Below, in pieces: positions 33,939 through 43,482 of a stretch of DNA of 64,000 bases (position 1 is the stretch's first letter; the number at the start of each line of letters is the position of its first letter). Where the stretch lies: NCBI GenBank assembly GCA_017433825.1, contig JAFRGL010000006.1, forward strand, positions 1 through 64,000. Direction: 5' to 3'. The notes below the pieces were generated by a model. That model saw only the letters and a list, made by a program, of their open reading frames with translations, did not search any database and was not told the DNA's origin. This stretch comes from Eubacterium sp. (GTDB lineage: Bacteria; Bacillota; Clostridia; Lachnospirales; Lachnospiraceae). Both the position numbers and the translations under genes were made by a program.

Positions 33939-35797
33939 TTGAAGACGAACTGAAAAAACTGCCCGCATCCCCCGGGGTCTACATCATGCATGACGCCGGG
34001 GATGATATTATTTACGTGGGAAAGGCCGTGGTTTTAAAAAACCGGGTGCGGCAGTATTTCCAGGGCAGCAGGAACAAAAGCCAGAAGATAGCAAAGATGG
34101 TGCCCCAGATTGCCCGCTTTGAGTACATCGTTACGGATTCGGAGATGGAAGCGCTGATTCTGGAGTGCAACCTCATCAAAACCTACCGGCCGAAATACAA
34201 CACCCTTTTAAAGGATGACAAGGCTTATCCCTACATCCGGGTTTCGGTGGAGGAGGAGTTCCCGAGGATAATCTACTCCCACCGGATGAAGAAGGACAAA
34301 TCCAGATATTTCGGACCTTACAGCGCTGCTGCGGCGGTAAAAGAGACCATCGACCTGGTCCGCAAGCTGTACAGTATCCGGAACTGTTCAAAGAAAATTC
34401 CCTCAAAGGCAGCCGAGGCGGAAGGCCCCTGCCTTTATTATCATATCCATCAGTGCGATGCGCCGTGCATCGGGAAAATTTCCGCAGAAGACTACGGAAA
34501 GCTGGTGGACGGCGCCTTAAAGTTTTTAGGCGGCGATGACCGGCAGGTGCTGCAGGACTTAAACGCAAAAATGAAGAAGGCGTCGGAAGACCTGCAGTTT
34601 GAACAGGCAGCCCTTTACAGGGACCAGATAGAAGCGGTGAAGCGAATCAGGCAGAGCCAGAAAGCGGCCTTCGGAAGCGGGGACGACAATGATATCGTCG
34701 CGCTGGCCTGCAGGGAGAACGAGGCGATTGCCCAGGTATTCTTCGTGCGTGAAGGACGTCTCATCGGAAGGGAACATTACTATCTGAAAACCGCGCCGGA
34801 CGAGGAACGAAGCGAGATTATGGCCGGTTTTATCAAACAGTATTATGCTGAAACACCCTTTATACCAGCAAAGCTGATGCTTTCCGAGGAAACAAAAGAC
34901 GCCCAGCTCCTGTCGGAATGGCTTTCTGACAGAAGAGGTGCAAAAGTAACGCTTACCGTTCCGAAAAAAGGCACCAGGGAGAAACTGGTGGAGCTCGCGG
35001 TGCACAATGCGGAAATCCTTCTGGAGCAGGATGTGAACCGCCTGAAGAACGAGGAAAGCCGGACCCGCGGCGCAGTGGAAGAAATCCGCTCGCTTCTCGG
35101 GCTTCAAAGCGCGGACCGGATGGAGGCTTTCGATATTTCGAACATCAGCGGCTTTTCCGCTGTGGGCTCCATGGTGGTTTACGAAGAGGGGAAGCCGGTG
35201 AGGAACGACTACCGGAAATTCCGCATAAAGGCAGTGGACGGCCCGAATGATTACGCCAGCATGGAAGAGGTGCTGACCAGGCGTTTTGAACGGGCAAAGG
35301 CAAATGATGCCGGCTTCGAAAAGCTGCCGGACCTTTTGTTAATGGACGGCGGCAAAGGCCAGGTCAATATCTGCCTGAAGATCCTTGACCGGCTTGGCCT
35401 TGACATACCGGTGGCCGGCATGGTAAAGGACGACAGGCACCGTACCAGGGGCATTTATTTCAATAACCTGGAACTGCCGATTGACAAAGATTCGGAAGGC
35501 TTCCGGCTGATTACCCGGATACAGGATGAAGCCCACCGTTTTGCCATAACCTACCACCGTGCTTTGCGGGGCAAAAACCAGGTGCATTCCATTCTGGATG
35601 ATATTCCCAATATCGGTCCGAAGAGGCGCAGGGAACTGATGCGGGTTTTTGAAAACCAGGAAGCCATAAGGGCTGCTTCCGTGGAGGAGCTTGCTGCGAT
35701 TCCTTCCATGGATATGCGTTCCGCCCGGTCGGTCTGGGATTTCTTTCACAATACAAACGGACAGGAGGACGAAGATGGATTACATCAGACTGAATGA
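33926..35797 (+). CDS. uvrC: excinuclease ABC subunit C
   Basis: The 623-residue nuclease makes both incisions in nucleotide excision repair. Domains in order are GIY-YIG ([19 protein letters not shown] at about 14-32), a Cys-containing middle, the UVR helix pair ([18 protein letters not shown]), an RNase H-like nuclease with FDISNISG and [11 protein letters not shown], and a C-terminal HhH pair ([15 protein letters not shown]). It starts inside ftsH and its end overlaps hprK by 23 bases. Confidence 0.95.
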   Translation: MSFVIEDELKKLPASPGVYIMHDAGDDIIYVGKAVVLKNRVRQYFQGSRNKSQKIAKMVPQIARFEYIVTDSEMEALILECNLIKTYRPKYNTLLKDDKAYPYIRVSVEEEFPRIIYSHRMKKDKSRYFGPYSAAAAVKETIDLVRKLYSIRNCSKKIPSKAAEAEGPCLYYHIHQCDAPCIGKISAEDYGKLVDGALKFLGGDDRQVLQDLNAKMKKASEDLQFEQAALYRDQIEAVKRIRQSQKAAFGSGDDNDIVALACRENEAIAQVFFVREGRLIGREHYYLKTAPDEERSEIMAGFIKQYYAETPFIPAKLMLSEETKDAQLLSEWLSDRRGAKVTLTVPKKGTREKLVELAVHNAEILLEQDVNRLKNEESRTRGAVEEIRSLLGLQSADRMEAFDISNISGFSAVGSMVVYEEGKPVRNDYRKFRIKAVDGPNDYASMEEVLTRRFERAKANDAGFEKLPDLLLMDGGKGQVNICLKILDRLGLDIPVAGMVKDDRHRTRGIYFNNLELPIDKDSEGFRLITRIQDEAHRFAITYHRALRGKNQVHSILDDIPNIGPKRRRELMRVFENQEAIRAASVEELAAIPSMDMRSARSVWDFFHNTNGQEDEDGLHQTE

Positions 35798-36713
35798 TTT
35801 GGTTGAGAAGCTGGAGCTGATAGAGTATACACCGGAAATGGATATGGAGGACCGACGGATTTATATTCCGGAAGTAAACCGTCCCGCGATACAGCTGACC
35901 GGTTTTTTCAAGAAATTCCAGAATAAAAGGGTACAGGTTATCGGCAACGTGGAAATCCTCTATATGAACAGCCTGAAGAAGGAGGAAGCCCTTTCTGCTT
36001 ACGAAAATCTGGTTTCCAGAAATGTGCCCTGCGTTATCTTTACCAACAGCTTAAGACCATACAAAGACATACTGGCCATCAACAGGAAATACAATGTGCC
36101 GGCCTACGGCACGCCCAAGAAGACTTCGCCCTTTGAAGCAGAACTTATCCGCTATCTCAGTGAAGAACTGGCGCCTACCATTACCCTGCACGGCGTTCTG
36201 GTGGACGTTTTCGGTGAAGGCGTGCTGCTGATGGGTGAAAGCGGCATCGGCAAAAGCGAAGCGGCCCTGGAGCTTGTAAAGAGAGGCCACCGGCTTATCA
36301 GCGACGACGCGGTGGAAATCCGCAAGTTCTCCGAGGATATACTTGTGGGCACCGCCCCGGACATTACCCGGCATTTCATTGAACTGCGGGGAACCGGCAT
36401 TATCGACGTAAAGACCCTGTTCGGTGTGGAAGCCGTGGAGGAAACCCACGAGATTGACGTGATTATCAAGCTGGTGGAGTGGGATAATGACGCGACGTAC
36501 AACCGCCTGGGCCTGGACAAGGAATATACCGAGATTCTGGGAAACAAGGTGGTAACCTACACCATCCCCATCCGTCCCGGCAGGAATGTGGCAGTTATCA
36601 CGGAGACGACTGCGCTTAATCACCGTCAGAAGAAAATGGGTTATGACGCGGCCGCGGAGCTTACCAGAAGGATTCAGGAGAGAATCCTGGAGAAGAGAAG
36701 ACAGAAAGAATGA
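35775..36713 (+). CDS. hprK: HPr kinase/phosphorylase
   Basis: The 312-residue bifunctional enzyme phosphorylates HPr on a serine and removes that phosphate, the key sensor of carbon catabolite control in Firmicutes. The Walker A loop is GESGIGKS at 154-161, preceded by [12 protein letters not shown]. The family signature [15 protein letters not shown] follows. ATG 35775 is chosen because AGGAGG lies seven bases upstream; it lies within the end of uvrC. It overlaps glcK in ATGA, so sugar sensing and sugar phosphorylation are co-translated. Confidence 0.95.
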   Translation: MDYIRLNDLVEKLELIEYTPEMDMEDRRIYIPEVNRPAIQLTGFFKKFQNKRVQVIGNVEILYMNSLKKEEALSAYENLVSRNVPCVIFTNSLRPYKDILAINRKYNVPAYGTPKKTSPFEAELIRYLSEELAPTITLHGVLVDVFGEGVLLMGESGIGKSEAALELVKRGHRLISDDAVEIRKFSEDILVGTAPDITRHFIELRGTGIIDVKTLFGVEAVEETHEIDVIIKLVEWDNDATYNRLGLDKEYTEILGNKVVTYTIPIRPGRNVAVITETTALNHRQKKMGYDAAAELTRRIQERILEKRRQKE

Positions 36714-37648
36714 AAAAATACGTATTCGGTGCCGATTTGGGCGGCACAACCGTCAAGCTTGGTTTTTTTACAACCGAAGGAAAGCTTTTAAACAACTGGG
36801 AGATCCCCACGGATAAATCCGACGGCGGCAGCCATATCATAGCGGATATCGCCGCCAGCATAGACGGCTTCCTTTTCGGCAGCGGCATTCCGAAGGATGA
36901 AGTGGAAGGCATCGGCCTGGACGTGCCCGGTGCAGTATCAAAGGACGGCCTGGTGCTAACCGGCGTGAATATCGGCTGGGAAGGCACGAAAGATGCGGCA
37001 GGAGAACTGTCTGCCCTTACCGGGCTTGCTGTGGCCTGCGCCAACGACGCGAACGCGGCGGCGCTGGGAGAGCAGTGGATGGGCAGCGGGAAGGATACGG
37101 ACAGCCTTTTAATGGTAACCCTGGGAACAGGGGTAGGCGCAGGCGTTATTATCGGCGGCAGGATTGTAGCCGGCGCCCACGGTTCTGCAGGCGAAGTCGG
37201 CCATACAGCCCTGTTCCCGGAGCTTACGGAGAAATGCGGCTGCGGCAATTCCGGCTGCTTTGAACAGGTATGTTCCGCCTCCGGCATGGTAAAAAAAGCG
37301 GAAGCGTATCAGAAGGACGGCTGTTTTGCGGGCATTCCCATGGAAGAAGTGACACCTTTGGCCATCTATAAGGCAATGGAAAGGAAGTTGCCGGAAGCGG
37401 AAGCTGTCTGGGCTTCCTATACGGAGGACCTGGGCAGGGGGCTTGCTGTTTTCGCATCCGTCCTTGACCCGGACATCATCATAATAGGCGGCGGGATTTC
37501 CCATGCGGGGGAAGCGCTTCTTTCGCCTGTGCGCGAATCTTACCGGAAGCATGTTTTCTATCCCGCAAAAGACACGCCCATCGTGCCTGCCATGCTGGGC
37601 AACAATGCGGGTATTTACGGCAGCGCGAGAATGGTGCTTAACCGGTAA
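36710..37648 (+). CDS. glcK: ROK family glucokinase
   Basis: The 312-residue kinase phosphorylates glucose with ATP. ROK signatures are the N-terminal FGADLGGTTVKLGFF phosphate loop, LDVPGAVSKDG, NDANAAALGE with the catalytic Asp, and the zinc motif CGCGNSGCFEQ. The gene overlaps hprK by four bases and ends a run from ftsH. A hairpin terminator follows 32 bases later. Confidence 0.93.
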   Translation: MKKYVFGADLGGTTVKLGFFTTEGKLLNNWEIPTDKSDGGSHIIADIAASIDGFLFGSGIPKDEVEGIGLDVPGAVSKDGLVLTGVNIGWEGTKDAAGELSALTGLAVACANDANAAALGEQWMGSGKDTDSLLMVTLGTGVGAGVIIGGRIVAGAHGSAGEVGHTALFPELTEKCGCGNSGCFEQVCSASGMVKKAEAYQKDGCFAGIPMEEVTPLAIYKAMERKLPEAEAVWASYTEDLGRGLAVFASVLDPDIIIIGGGISHAGEALLSPVRESYRKHVFYPAKDTPIVPAMLGNNAGIYGSARMVLNR

Positions 37649-37680
37649 TTTTTAATAATCATTTTTTGAAGACAGGAAAA

Positions 37681-37704
37681 GCGGCGGTCATGAAAGACCG
37701 CCGC
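37681..37704. terminator. bidirectional hairpin terminator
   Basis: GCGGCGGTC (37681-37689) pairs perfectly with GACCGCCGC (37696-37704) around ATGAAA. The T tract is weak on the plus side (CTTATT) and better on the minus side (CTTTTCC), where it ends the lipoprotein gene. Confidence 0.8.
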
Positions 37705-37734
37705 CTTATTAATTTCCGGTATTAACTGAATAGC

Positions 37735-39681
37735 TTATTCTGCGATAAACTCGAAATAAATCTGCGGGTGGGTATCAGAGGGGAAGAAGTCGAAGCATAC
37801 TGCCTGGCCGGTTTCCTCATTGTACCATGCAAAGTTCTTCAGGGTTCCCACGTTGCCGGGGGACACAGGCAGGAAGCCTGCATCTTCAAGAACGGGGGTA
37901 TATCCGTCAAGGAATGCTTCCGCTGCGGCATTATCCGCATAGTCCTGGCTGACCGTAAAGAACAGTTTGTAGTCTTTGTCGTAACGCGCCTTTTCGAAAT
38001 CGACAAGGTCGCGGCAGCCGATGGGCTCGGTAAGGTCAGGAGCCGGGATGCCTGCTTCACTGATGAGGCTCTTGGCTTCTTCGGCATTGATATAAGCCTC
38101 GGCTTTAAACCGGAAGGTTACCTGGCCGTCGCCTTTCATAAGGTATCTGAAATCAGCATAATTGTTTGCGGAAACATAACGTTCATCGGGATCTGTGGAA
38201 ACGTCATCCTTAAGCGCTTTGAAATTGAACTCGCTTAAGTCTTCTCCCAGCTGGTGATGGGATTCCTCTTCCTCGACCTCCGGTTCATCATTGGCTTCCA
38301 GGGTGAAGCCTGCATCTACAAGGGCTTCCTTGTACTGTTCCACGTATGCCCTGGCAGCGTCATCGTCGGCAAAGGTCATATCGGTATAAAGCACAGTGTC
38401 GTAAGTGAAGAAATACAGCCAGCCTTCGGTTGCCTCATCGGCATGGTCCAGGGCAGATACTTCCGAAATTGCTTCGGATTCAGGCAGTACAGGATAGCCG
38501 TTTTCGCTGATTACGGCGTTAATGTCATCCAGGGTGTCGTAGGAAGGCATGTCATACCATTTTCTCGCAATCAGGTCGGCACCGTTGTTGTACTTTACAT
38601 TGACAGAGACATAGCAGTTGTATTTCGGTCTGATAAGCTTGCGGTACCAGGTCTGGGTAAGACCGTCTTCGCCGGTCTCCTCAGCCTTTTCAAAACCTTC
38701 ACTTTCCAGAAGGGCAAGATAGGCGTCTATGTCTTCCTGCGTTGCATGGGAGTCACGGATGCTTACCTGGTCATCCCACACGAAGTTCTCTCCGTCAATC
38801 AGGAAAGCATAGCTGGCAAAAGAGGGGAAGGGCAGTGCATCATATCCGTAGGGCTGAATGAATACGGAGTTGAAGACGAAGTAATCACCGTCGCTCCACT
38901 GGGTGGGCGCTTCCGGATAAACGGGGCTGGTCATCCAGGCATCGGCGAGGGCGTTGGTTTCGGCATTGCCGAAGGTTACGATAATATCGATATCGTCCGG
39001 GAAAATACGGGCTACCACATCATCGTCCATTTCAGCCGTAATGCGGGCGGATGCGGGATCTTCCGCATCCAGTGTCAGGTATACTTCGTGCATCAGCTTC
39101 AGCGTGCTGTCGCCGTATCCGGCCAAGGCGCCTACCGTCTTTTTCACAATAGGTTCATAAGATACAAAGGAAAGCGGGTTTTCCTGCGTATTGTAGAACA
39201 GGTTGTAGATATTGCCGTCGGAGACTGCCGGGTCAAGCCAGTAGCTTAGGAGTCTGGAACTGGCCATGTCCATGGCGGTGCCTTCGCCGATGAAGGAAGC
39301 GTCTTTCATGCCTTCTTCGTCAAAGAATGCCTGGAATACTTCATTGTTGACGCTCATTACGGCAAAATCATTGTACATGTCTTCCGCATATTCGAACGTG
39401 ACCTGGTCCTCGGAAGCAACGGTCGTTTTCAGGAAACCTGCGGATTCGATGACGTAGTTGCCTTCCTCGACTTTGGCAAGGAAATTGTCCATTGCTGCTT
39501 CGGAAATTTCAGCAGCGGAACGTCCGTCTTCAGAAGACGCGCTTGAGGAAGACGCGGCTTCAGAAGATGAAGATGCGCTTGCAGAGGAACCCTCCTGTGA
39601 AGGTTCGTTCCCGCTGCAGGCTGCGAGCATAAGCGTGGAAGCTGCTGCGGCCAGCAAAAGTGTTAATCTCACCTTTTTCAT
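37735..39681 (-). CDS. lipoprotein of unknown function with AGF-type repeats
   Basis: The 648-residue protein starts MKKVRLTLLLAAAASTLMLAACSG, a lipoprotein signal, followed by a Ser/Ala/Glu-rich spacer. I do not recognise a family. Three segments share an ending: AYLALLESEGF, QYKEALVDAGF and GYTPVLEDAGF, each preceded by an acidic, Ala-rich helix and followed by a strand-rich stretch, so it seems to contain repeated small alpha/beta units. It is rich in Asp, Glu and Tyr. GGGAGGT lies upstream, 53 bases after the end of the extended PBP tail, so it may be transcribed with the PBP gene. A cell-surface role is likely. Confidence 0.75.
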   Translation of the reverse strand: MKKVRLTLLLAAAASTLMLAACSGNEPSQEGSSASASSSSEAASSSSASSEDGRSAAEISEAAMDNFLAKVEEGNYVIESAGFLKTTVASEDQVTFEYAEDMYNDFAVMSVNNEVFQAFFDEEGMKDASFIGEGTAMDMASSRLLSYWLDPAVSDGNIYNLFYNTQENPLSFVSYEPIVKKTVGALAGYGDSTLKLMHEVYLTLDAEDPASARITAEMDDDVVARIFPDDIDIIVTFGNAETNALADAWMTSPVYPEAPTQWSDGDYFVFNSVFIQPYGYDALPFPSFASYAFLIDGENFVWDDQVSIRDSHATQEDIDAYLALLESEGFEKAEETGEDGLTQTWYRKLIRPKYNCYVSVNVKYNNGADLIARKWYDMPSYDTLDDINAVISENGYPVLPESEAISEVSALDHADEATEGWLYFFTYDTVLYTDMTFADDDAARAYVEQYKEALVDAGFTLEANDEPEVEEEESHHQLGEDLSEFNFKALKDDVSTDPDERYVSANNYADFRYLMKGDGQVTFRFKAEAYINAEEAKSLISEAGIPAPDLTEPIGCRDLVDFEKARYDKDYKLFFTVSQDYADNAAAEAFLDGYTPVLEDAGFLPVSPGNVGTLKNFAWYNEETGQAVCFDFFPSDTHPQIYFEFIAE

Positions 39682-39734
39682 AATTCTACCTCCCTGAAAT
39701 GATGAAATTACAGTTGACAGTTTTGAGATTTATA

Positions 39735-39881
39735 TCAATCACCGGCCTCCGCCTCTTCGCCCGGCTGTTCTTCCGGTTCTTCGGTATGAGGCTGCGGTGT
39801 ATGATGTTCGAGGCCCGGCTTGGGCGGTACGTAAATTGTGGGTACCGGCGTCGGCGTGGGTGTGGGCTTGTGGGCCGTTCA
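39735..39881 (-). pseudogene. detached Pro/Thr-rich C-terminal tail of the PBP, beyond an in-frame TGA
   Basis: After TGA (39881-39879) the PBP frame stays open for 47 codons to TGA 39737-39735. It encodes TAHKPTPTPTPVPTIYVPP and then an acidic end, typical of the low-complexity tails of class A PBPs in Clostridia. It has no start or ribosome site of its own. Many homologous tails have a cysteine where the TGA lies, before a short x-x-His (here T-A-H). Confidence 0.65.
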
Positions 39882-42203
39882 GGTGACGGTGGGCTCTTTG
39901 CCGGCTTCGAAAAACTCCGTGATCACGTTGCAGCCCTGGCCGGCGAGAAGACCGCTGGCAGCACAAAGCTTGACCGGCTTTACGGTGGAAGGAACTTCAA
40001 AGCCCTTAAGCGGAAGGCCTTCGTGAATGCGGTTCATAATCCGGGTGTACAGCTGCTGCTGGTAGTTTCTGTAATCGGGCGGGAGCTCCGCGCCGACGTC
40101 ATACCCGGCCCAGATAGCCGCTGTATAATAAGGCGTATAGCCTGCGAAAACCATATCCCTGTAAATGGTGGTGGTACCGGTTTTGCCTGCCAGGACCATG
40201 CCGTCCAGCTGGAAGGAAGTACCGGTGCCGAAGCTGACCACGTCCATCATGGCGCTGGTCAGGAGGAAGGCCGTGCTTTCGGAGAATACCCTTGTGCTTT
40301 CCGGTTCATTGGACAGGATGACATTTCCTTCCGAGTCCGTTACCTTTGTATAGTAGACCGGCCTGTTGTATACGCCCTTGTTGGCAATGGCGGCATAAGC
40401 GGCTGTCAGCTCCACGTTGGTGACGCCGTTTGTCAGACCGCCCAGGGCCAGCGGCTGGATTACGTCGCCGTTGGACGTGCTGTCCACAAGGGTGGTAAAG
40501 CCCAGACGGGTAAGGTAATCATAGCCGGTCCGCGGTGAGATGGTGGTAAGCGTTTTGATGGCCGCTACGTTTACGGACTGCTCGATGGCTTCCCGGATGG
40601 AGATTTCGCCTCTGTACTGACCGTCGGAATTGTGCACCGGCGTGCCGTCGGAATAATTGTAGGGTTCATCCACCACGCGGCTGGCAAGGTTGATAACGCC
40701 CAGGTCCAGGGCCGGTCCGTAGGTGGAAAGAATCTTGAAGGTGGAACCCGGCTGCCTGGTGGAATCAGAAGCCCGGTTTAAGGTCAGGCTTGCCGTCTTC
40801 CTGCCGCGGCCGCCGATAATGCCTAAGATATGGCCGGTTTTCTGATCGATGACCGTCATGCAGGCCTGGGGCTGTTCGGTAAAGCTGGCGCGCTCGGCAA
40901 TTACGGTATCCGTTTCGGTCAGCACGTGGTCCTTGTACAGCTGGATGAAATACCGGGCCTCATCCTCGGATTCGAAGAGAAGGTCGAAGTTTTCATCCAT
41001 ATTTTCACGGAAATATTTCTGCAGCATTTCACGGCTGTAATGCTGCCGCTCGCCGTTTTCATGGTCGACGGACAGGGCCCAGTCCAGTGCAATAACCGGG
41101 TCGTTGGGGAAATTTTCCTCATTTTCGAATTCCTCGGTCATTATCTGCTGAATTCTCGGGTCCTCCGTGGAGTAAATACGAAGGCCGCCGCTGTAAACAG
41201 CCATGGAAGCCTGGATTTCGGTATAGCCCTTCTTCGTAATCAGGTCATGCTGCACCTGGTCGACCAAAGCATCCACGAAATAGGAATAGGCAGCCTCGTC
41301 CGAGGTATGGCCGGTCTCCTGGATCCGGGAATAGACATCGTCGTTAATGGCTTCCTGGTATTCTGTCTGCGTGATATAGTTCTGCTCCAGCATGTTCTTC
41401 AGGACCTTTTCCCGGCGCTCCGCGTTGTATTCCGGATACCGCCTGGGATTGAACCGGGAAGGATTCTGCGGGATGGCAGCAAGCACCGCGCATTCGGAAA
41501 GCGTCAGATCCCTGGCGCTTTTGCCGAAATATGTCTGGGCGGCGGTTTCCACGCCGTAGGAGCCCGCGCCGAAATTGACGGTATTCAGGTAATTGCCAAG
41601 AATAACCGCCTTGGGATCCTTGCCCTGGGCCGTCAGGTACTGCTCCAGTTCAATGGCCAGGTACTGCTCCTGAATCTTACGCTTGATGCTCTCAAACTTG
41701 GTTTCCTGCGTCCAGTCCGTAAAGACATTGTTCTTCAAAAGCTGCTGGGTAATGGTGCTGGCGCCTTCCGTCCTGGAAAAACCTGTGCTTACAGCCATCA
41801 CCAGGGCACGCACCATACCGATGGGGTCCACGCCTTTATGTTCGTAGAACCGGGCGTCTTCTATGGCAACAATGGCATGCTGCATGTTCAGCGGGATTTC
41901 CTCAATGGAAACGGAAACACGGTTGCCGGAACTTAAATTCAGTTTCTGAATCTGGTTGCCTTCGTTATCATATATGAAGCTTGCCTGGCCGACAGGCACG
42001 ATATTCACATCGCTGATATCGGGACAGGTGGCGAGAATACCGCTGTATGCGCCTATTCCGAATGAAATGCCCAGTACCAGAACCGCAACAATCACAAGCA
42101 GCAGAATCTTGGCGGACAGAACACCCGCCCACTTGCCGCGCATTATCTGTTTCGATTCAAGCTGTTCGGTTTTGGCCTGAACACCTTCTCTGCCGAAATT
42201 CAT
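39879..42203 (-). CDS. class A penicillin-binding protein (transglycosylase/transpeptidase)
   Basis: The 774-residue bifunctional enzyme polymerises and cross-links peptidoglycan. It has one membrane segment (about 33-58), a GT51 domain with catalytic Glu115 in IEDARFYEHKG, GASTITQQLLKN and KRKIQEQYLAIELE, and a transpeptidase domain with STFK 487-490, SVN 543-545 and KTGT near 674. ATG 42203 is chosen because AGGAGGTG lies just upstream. The frame ends at TGA 39881 in a place that looks premature; the rest of the tail is open beyond it. Both catalytic domains are complete, so function is probably kept. Confidence 0.92.
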   Translation of the reverse strand: MNFGREGVQAKTEQLESKQIMRGKWAGVLSAKILLLVIVAVLVLGISFGIGAYSGILATCPDISDVNIVPVGQASFIYDNEGNQIQKLNLSSGNRVSVSIEEIPLNMQHAIVAIEDARFYEHKGVDPIGMVRALVMAVSTGFSRTEGASTITQQLLKNNVFTDWTQETKFESIKRKIQEQYLAIELEQYLTAQGKDPKAVILGNYLNTVNFGAGSYGVETAAQTYFGKSARDLTLSECAVLAAIPQNPSRFNPRRYPEYNAERREKVLKNMLEQNYITQTEYQEAINDDVYSRIQETGHTSDEAAYSYFVDALVDQVQHDLITKKGYTEIQASMAVYSGGLRIYSTEDPRIQQIMTEEFENEENFPNDPVIALDWALSVDHENGERQHYSREMLQKYFRENMDENFDLLFESEDEARYFIQLYKDHVLTETDTVIAERASFTEQPQACMTVIDQKTGHILGIIGGRGRKTASLTLNRASDSTRQPGSTFKILSTYGPALDLGVINLASRVVDEPYNYSDGTPVHNSDGQYRGEISIREAIEQSVNVAAIKTLTTISPRTGYDYLTRLGFTTLVDSTSNGDVIQPLALGGLTNGVTNVELTAAYAAIANKGVYNRPVYYTKVTDSEGNVILSNEPESTRVFSESTAFLLTSAMMDVVSFGTGTSFQLDGMVLAGKTGTTTIYRDMVFAGYTPYYTAAIWAGYDVGAELPPDYRNYQQQLYTRIMNRIHEGLPLKGFEVPSTVKPVKLCAASGLLAGQGCNVITEFFEAGKEPTVT

Positions 42204-42228
42204 GTGGCACCTCCTGTAAAACCATATA

Positions 42229-42257
42229 AGTATACCATTAAACCTTGTTTCTTTCAA
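42229..42257 (-). promoter_or_regulatory. sigma-A promoter of the PBP gene
   Basis: On the minus strand TTGAAA (42257-42252) and TATACT (42234-42229) are 17 bases apart, with TGG before the -10 giving an extended -10. The spacer holds GAAACAAGGT (42251-42242), which also occurs just before the divergent yigZ promoter. Confidence 0.85.
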
Positions 42258-42305
42258 GTGAAGTAAGTGAACATACTGTGAAACATGAAGCGGACGCGGC
42301 TTAAG

Positions 42306-42349
42306 GAAACAAGGTAAACCTTGCCTGTTGGGAAAATTGCGTTTATACT
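42306..42349 (+). promoter_or_regulatory. sigma-A promoter of yigZ-like gene with upstream shared 10-mer
   Basis: TTGCCT (42321-42326) and TATACT (42344-42349) are 17 bases apart, 37 bases before the start. GAAACAAGGT at 42306-42315 lies just upstream of the -35. Confidence 0.75.
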
Positions 42350-42386
42350 TAATCTACAATTAAGGAAGAATGCGGGGGAAGGAAGA

Positions 42387-43016
42387 ATGAATCCCTACAG
42401 AACCGTAGAGGGGGAGAGTGCCGGGGAATATACCGAAAAGCGCTCCCGCTTTATTGCCGCGCTGGCGCCGGTTTCCTCGGAGGAGGAAGCGCTGGCCTTT
42501 ATTGAAAGCAAAAGGAAAACCTACTGGGACGCCCGGCATAACTGCTTTGCCTATATTATCGGGGGAAATCCCGGCATTTCCAGGGCGGGAGACGACGGCG
42601 AGCCTTCAGGCACCGCCGGCCGGCCCATGCTGGAGGTGTTAAAAGGCGCACAGCTTTCCGATGTCTGCCTGGTGGTCACCCGGTATTTCGGCGGTACGCT
42701 TTTAGGCACGGGCGGCCTGGTGCGGGCTTACACGGCCGCGTCCGAAGAAGCTGTGGCGAATGCGCAGCTGGTGCTTATGCAGCCGGGTATACGGATGACG
42801 GTTTCCGCCTCCTATTCCGACGCGGGCAGGCTTACCGGCATTTTCGCAAAATACGGCGCAGTGGTGCTTTCCTCCGATTATACCGATAAAGTGGCCTTTA
42901 CCCTGCTGGTTCCCCCGGAAACTAAAACGCAGCTTGTTTCCGCCGTTGAAAATGCCACCGCCGCCCGGGCGGAGACGGAAGAGGCGGGAGAGGAATACTA
43001 CCGCACGAAGGCTTGA
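42387..43016 (+). CDS. YigZ/IMPACT family protein
   Basis: The 209-residue protein has the UPF0029/IMPACT N-domain: YWDARHNCFAYIIGG, DDGEPSGTAGRPML and TRYFGGTLLGTGGLVRAYT, followed by a ferredoxin-like second domain. Its exact cellular role is not settled; eukaryotic IMPACT regulates translation control, and bacterial members may bind nucleic acid. ATG 42387 has GGGGAAGGAAG upstream. Confidence 0.9.
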   Translation: MNPYRTVEGESAGEYTEKRSRFIAALAPVSSEEEALAFIESKRKTYWDARHNCFAYIIGGNPGISRAGDDGEPSGTAGRPMLEVLKGAQLSDVCLVVTRYFGGTLLGTGGLVRAYTAASEEAVANAQLVLMQPGIRMTVSASYSDAGRLTGIFAKYGAVVLSSDYTDKVAFTLLVPPETKTQLVSAVENATAARAETEEAGEEYYRTKA

Positions 43017-43041
43017 AAGCAAAATGAAACCATGCTAAAAT
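43013..43041 (+). promoter_or_regulatory. sigma-A promoter of the SMR pair
   Basis: TTGAAA (43013-43018, overlapping the yigZ stop) and TAAAAT (43036-43041) are 17 bases apart, and TGC before the -10 makes it an extended -10. The SMR gene starts 82 bases later. Confidence 0.7.
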
Positions 43042-43122
43042 ACTATGATCGGAGCGGACGGACAGAAACCGGAAATGCCCTGCCCGCTGCTTCGAAAACA
43101 GACTGCAAAGAAGGATTTGTTT

Positions 43123-43482
43123 ATGGACAGAACGACAAAGGCGAAGTCTTATATACAGCTGCATCTGAATATCGCGCTGTTTTCCCTGACCAGCCTTTTT
43201 GCCAAGCTGGCATCCATCCAGCTGAACCAGTACGGACTGAAAAGCAAATTATTATATCTGTTCCTGTTTCTGATGATTGCCAACTGCGGTGTTTACGCGC
43301 TTTGCTGGCAGCAGGTAATTAAGAAATTTTCCCTTTCCACCGCTTATGCGAACAAGAGTGTATATATACTCTGGACCCAGGTCTGGGCTGTGGTCATTCT
43401 GCATGAGAGCCTTTCCGTCAGGAATATCATAGGCATGCTGGTGATTATTATCGGCGTCATCGTGGTGGCAAAATATGAATAG
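43123..43482 (+). CDS. SMR-like small membrane transporter, first subunit
   Basis: The 119-residue protein has four hydrophobic helices in the layout of small multidrug-resistance/EamA-half transporters (AYANKSVYILWTQVWAVV, GMLVIIIGVIVVAKYE). ATG 43123 is chosen, with AAGGA upstream. It overlaps a second similar gene by eight bases, so the two probably form a heterodimer. Such pairs can export drugs or flip lipid-linked sugars. The N-terminus is basic rather than signal-like. Confidence 0.75.
   Translation: MDRTTKAKSYIQLHLNIALFSLTSLFAKLASIQLNQYGLKSKLLYLFLFLMIANCGVYALCWQQVIKKFSLSTAYANKSVYILWTQVWAVVILHESLSVRNIIGMLVIIIGVIVVAKYE

Noticed and set aside
38254-39249. Long plus-strand open frame opposite the lipoprotein gene
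   Set aside because: It is fully antisense to a gene with a lipoprotein signal and good ribosome site, and its own product has no family pattern.
39735-39881. Selenocysteine insertion at the PBP TGA, suggested by its place at a likely Cys codon
   Set aside because: No stable hairpin of bacterial SECIS type is visible just after the TGA, and a PBP tail has no redox role that would favour selenocysteine. Mutation or error is simpler.
40830-41936. Long plus-strand open frame opposite the PBP gene
   Set aside because: It mirrors the PBP coding sequence, which has all catalytic motifs; no ribosome site or domain supports it.
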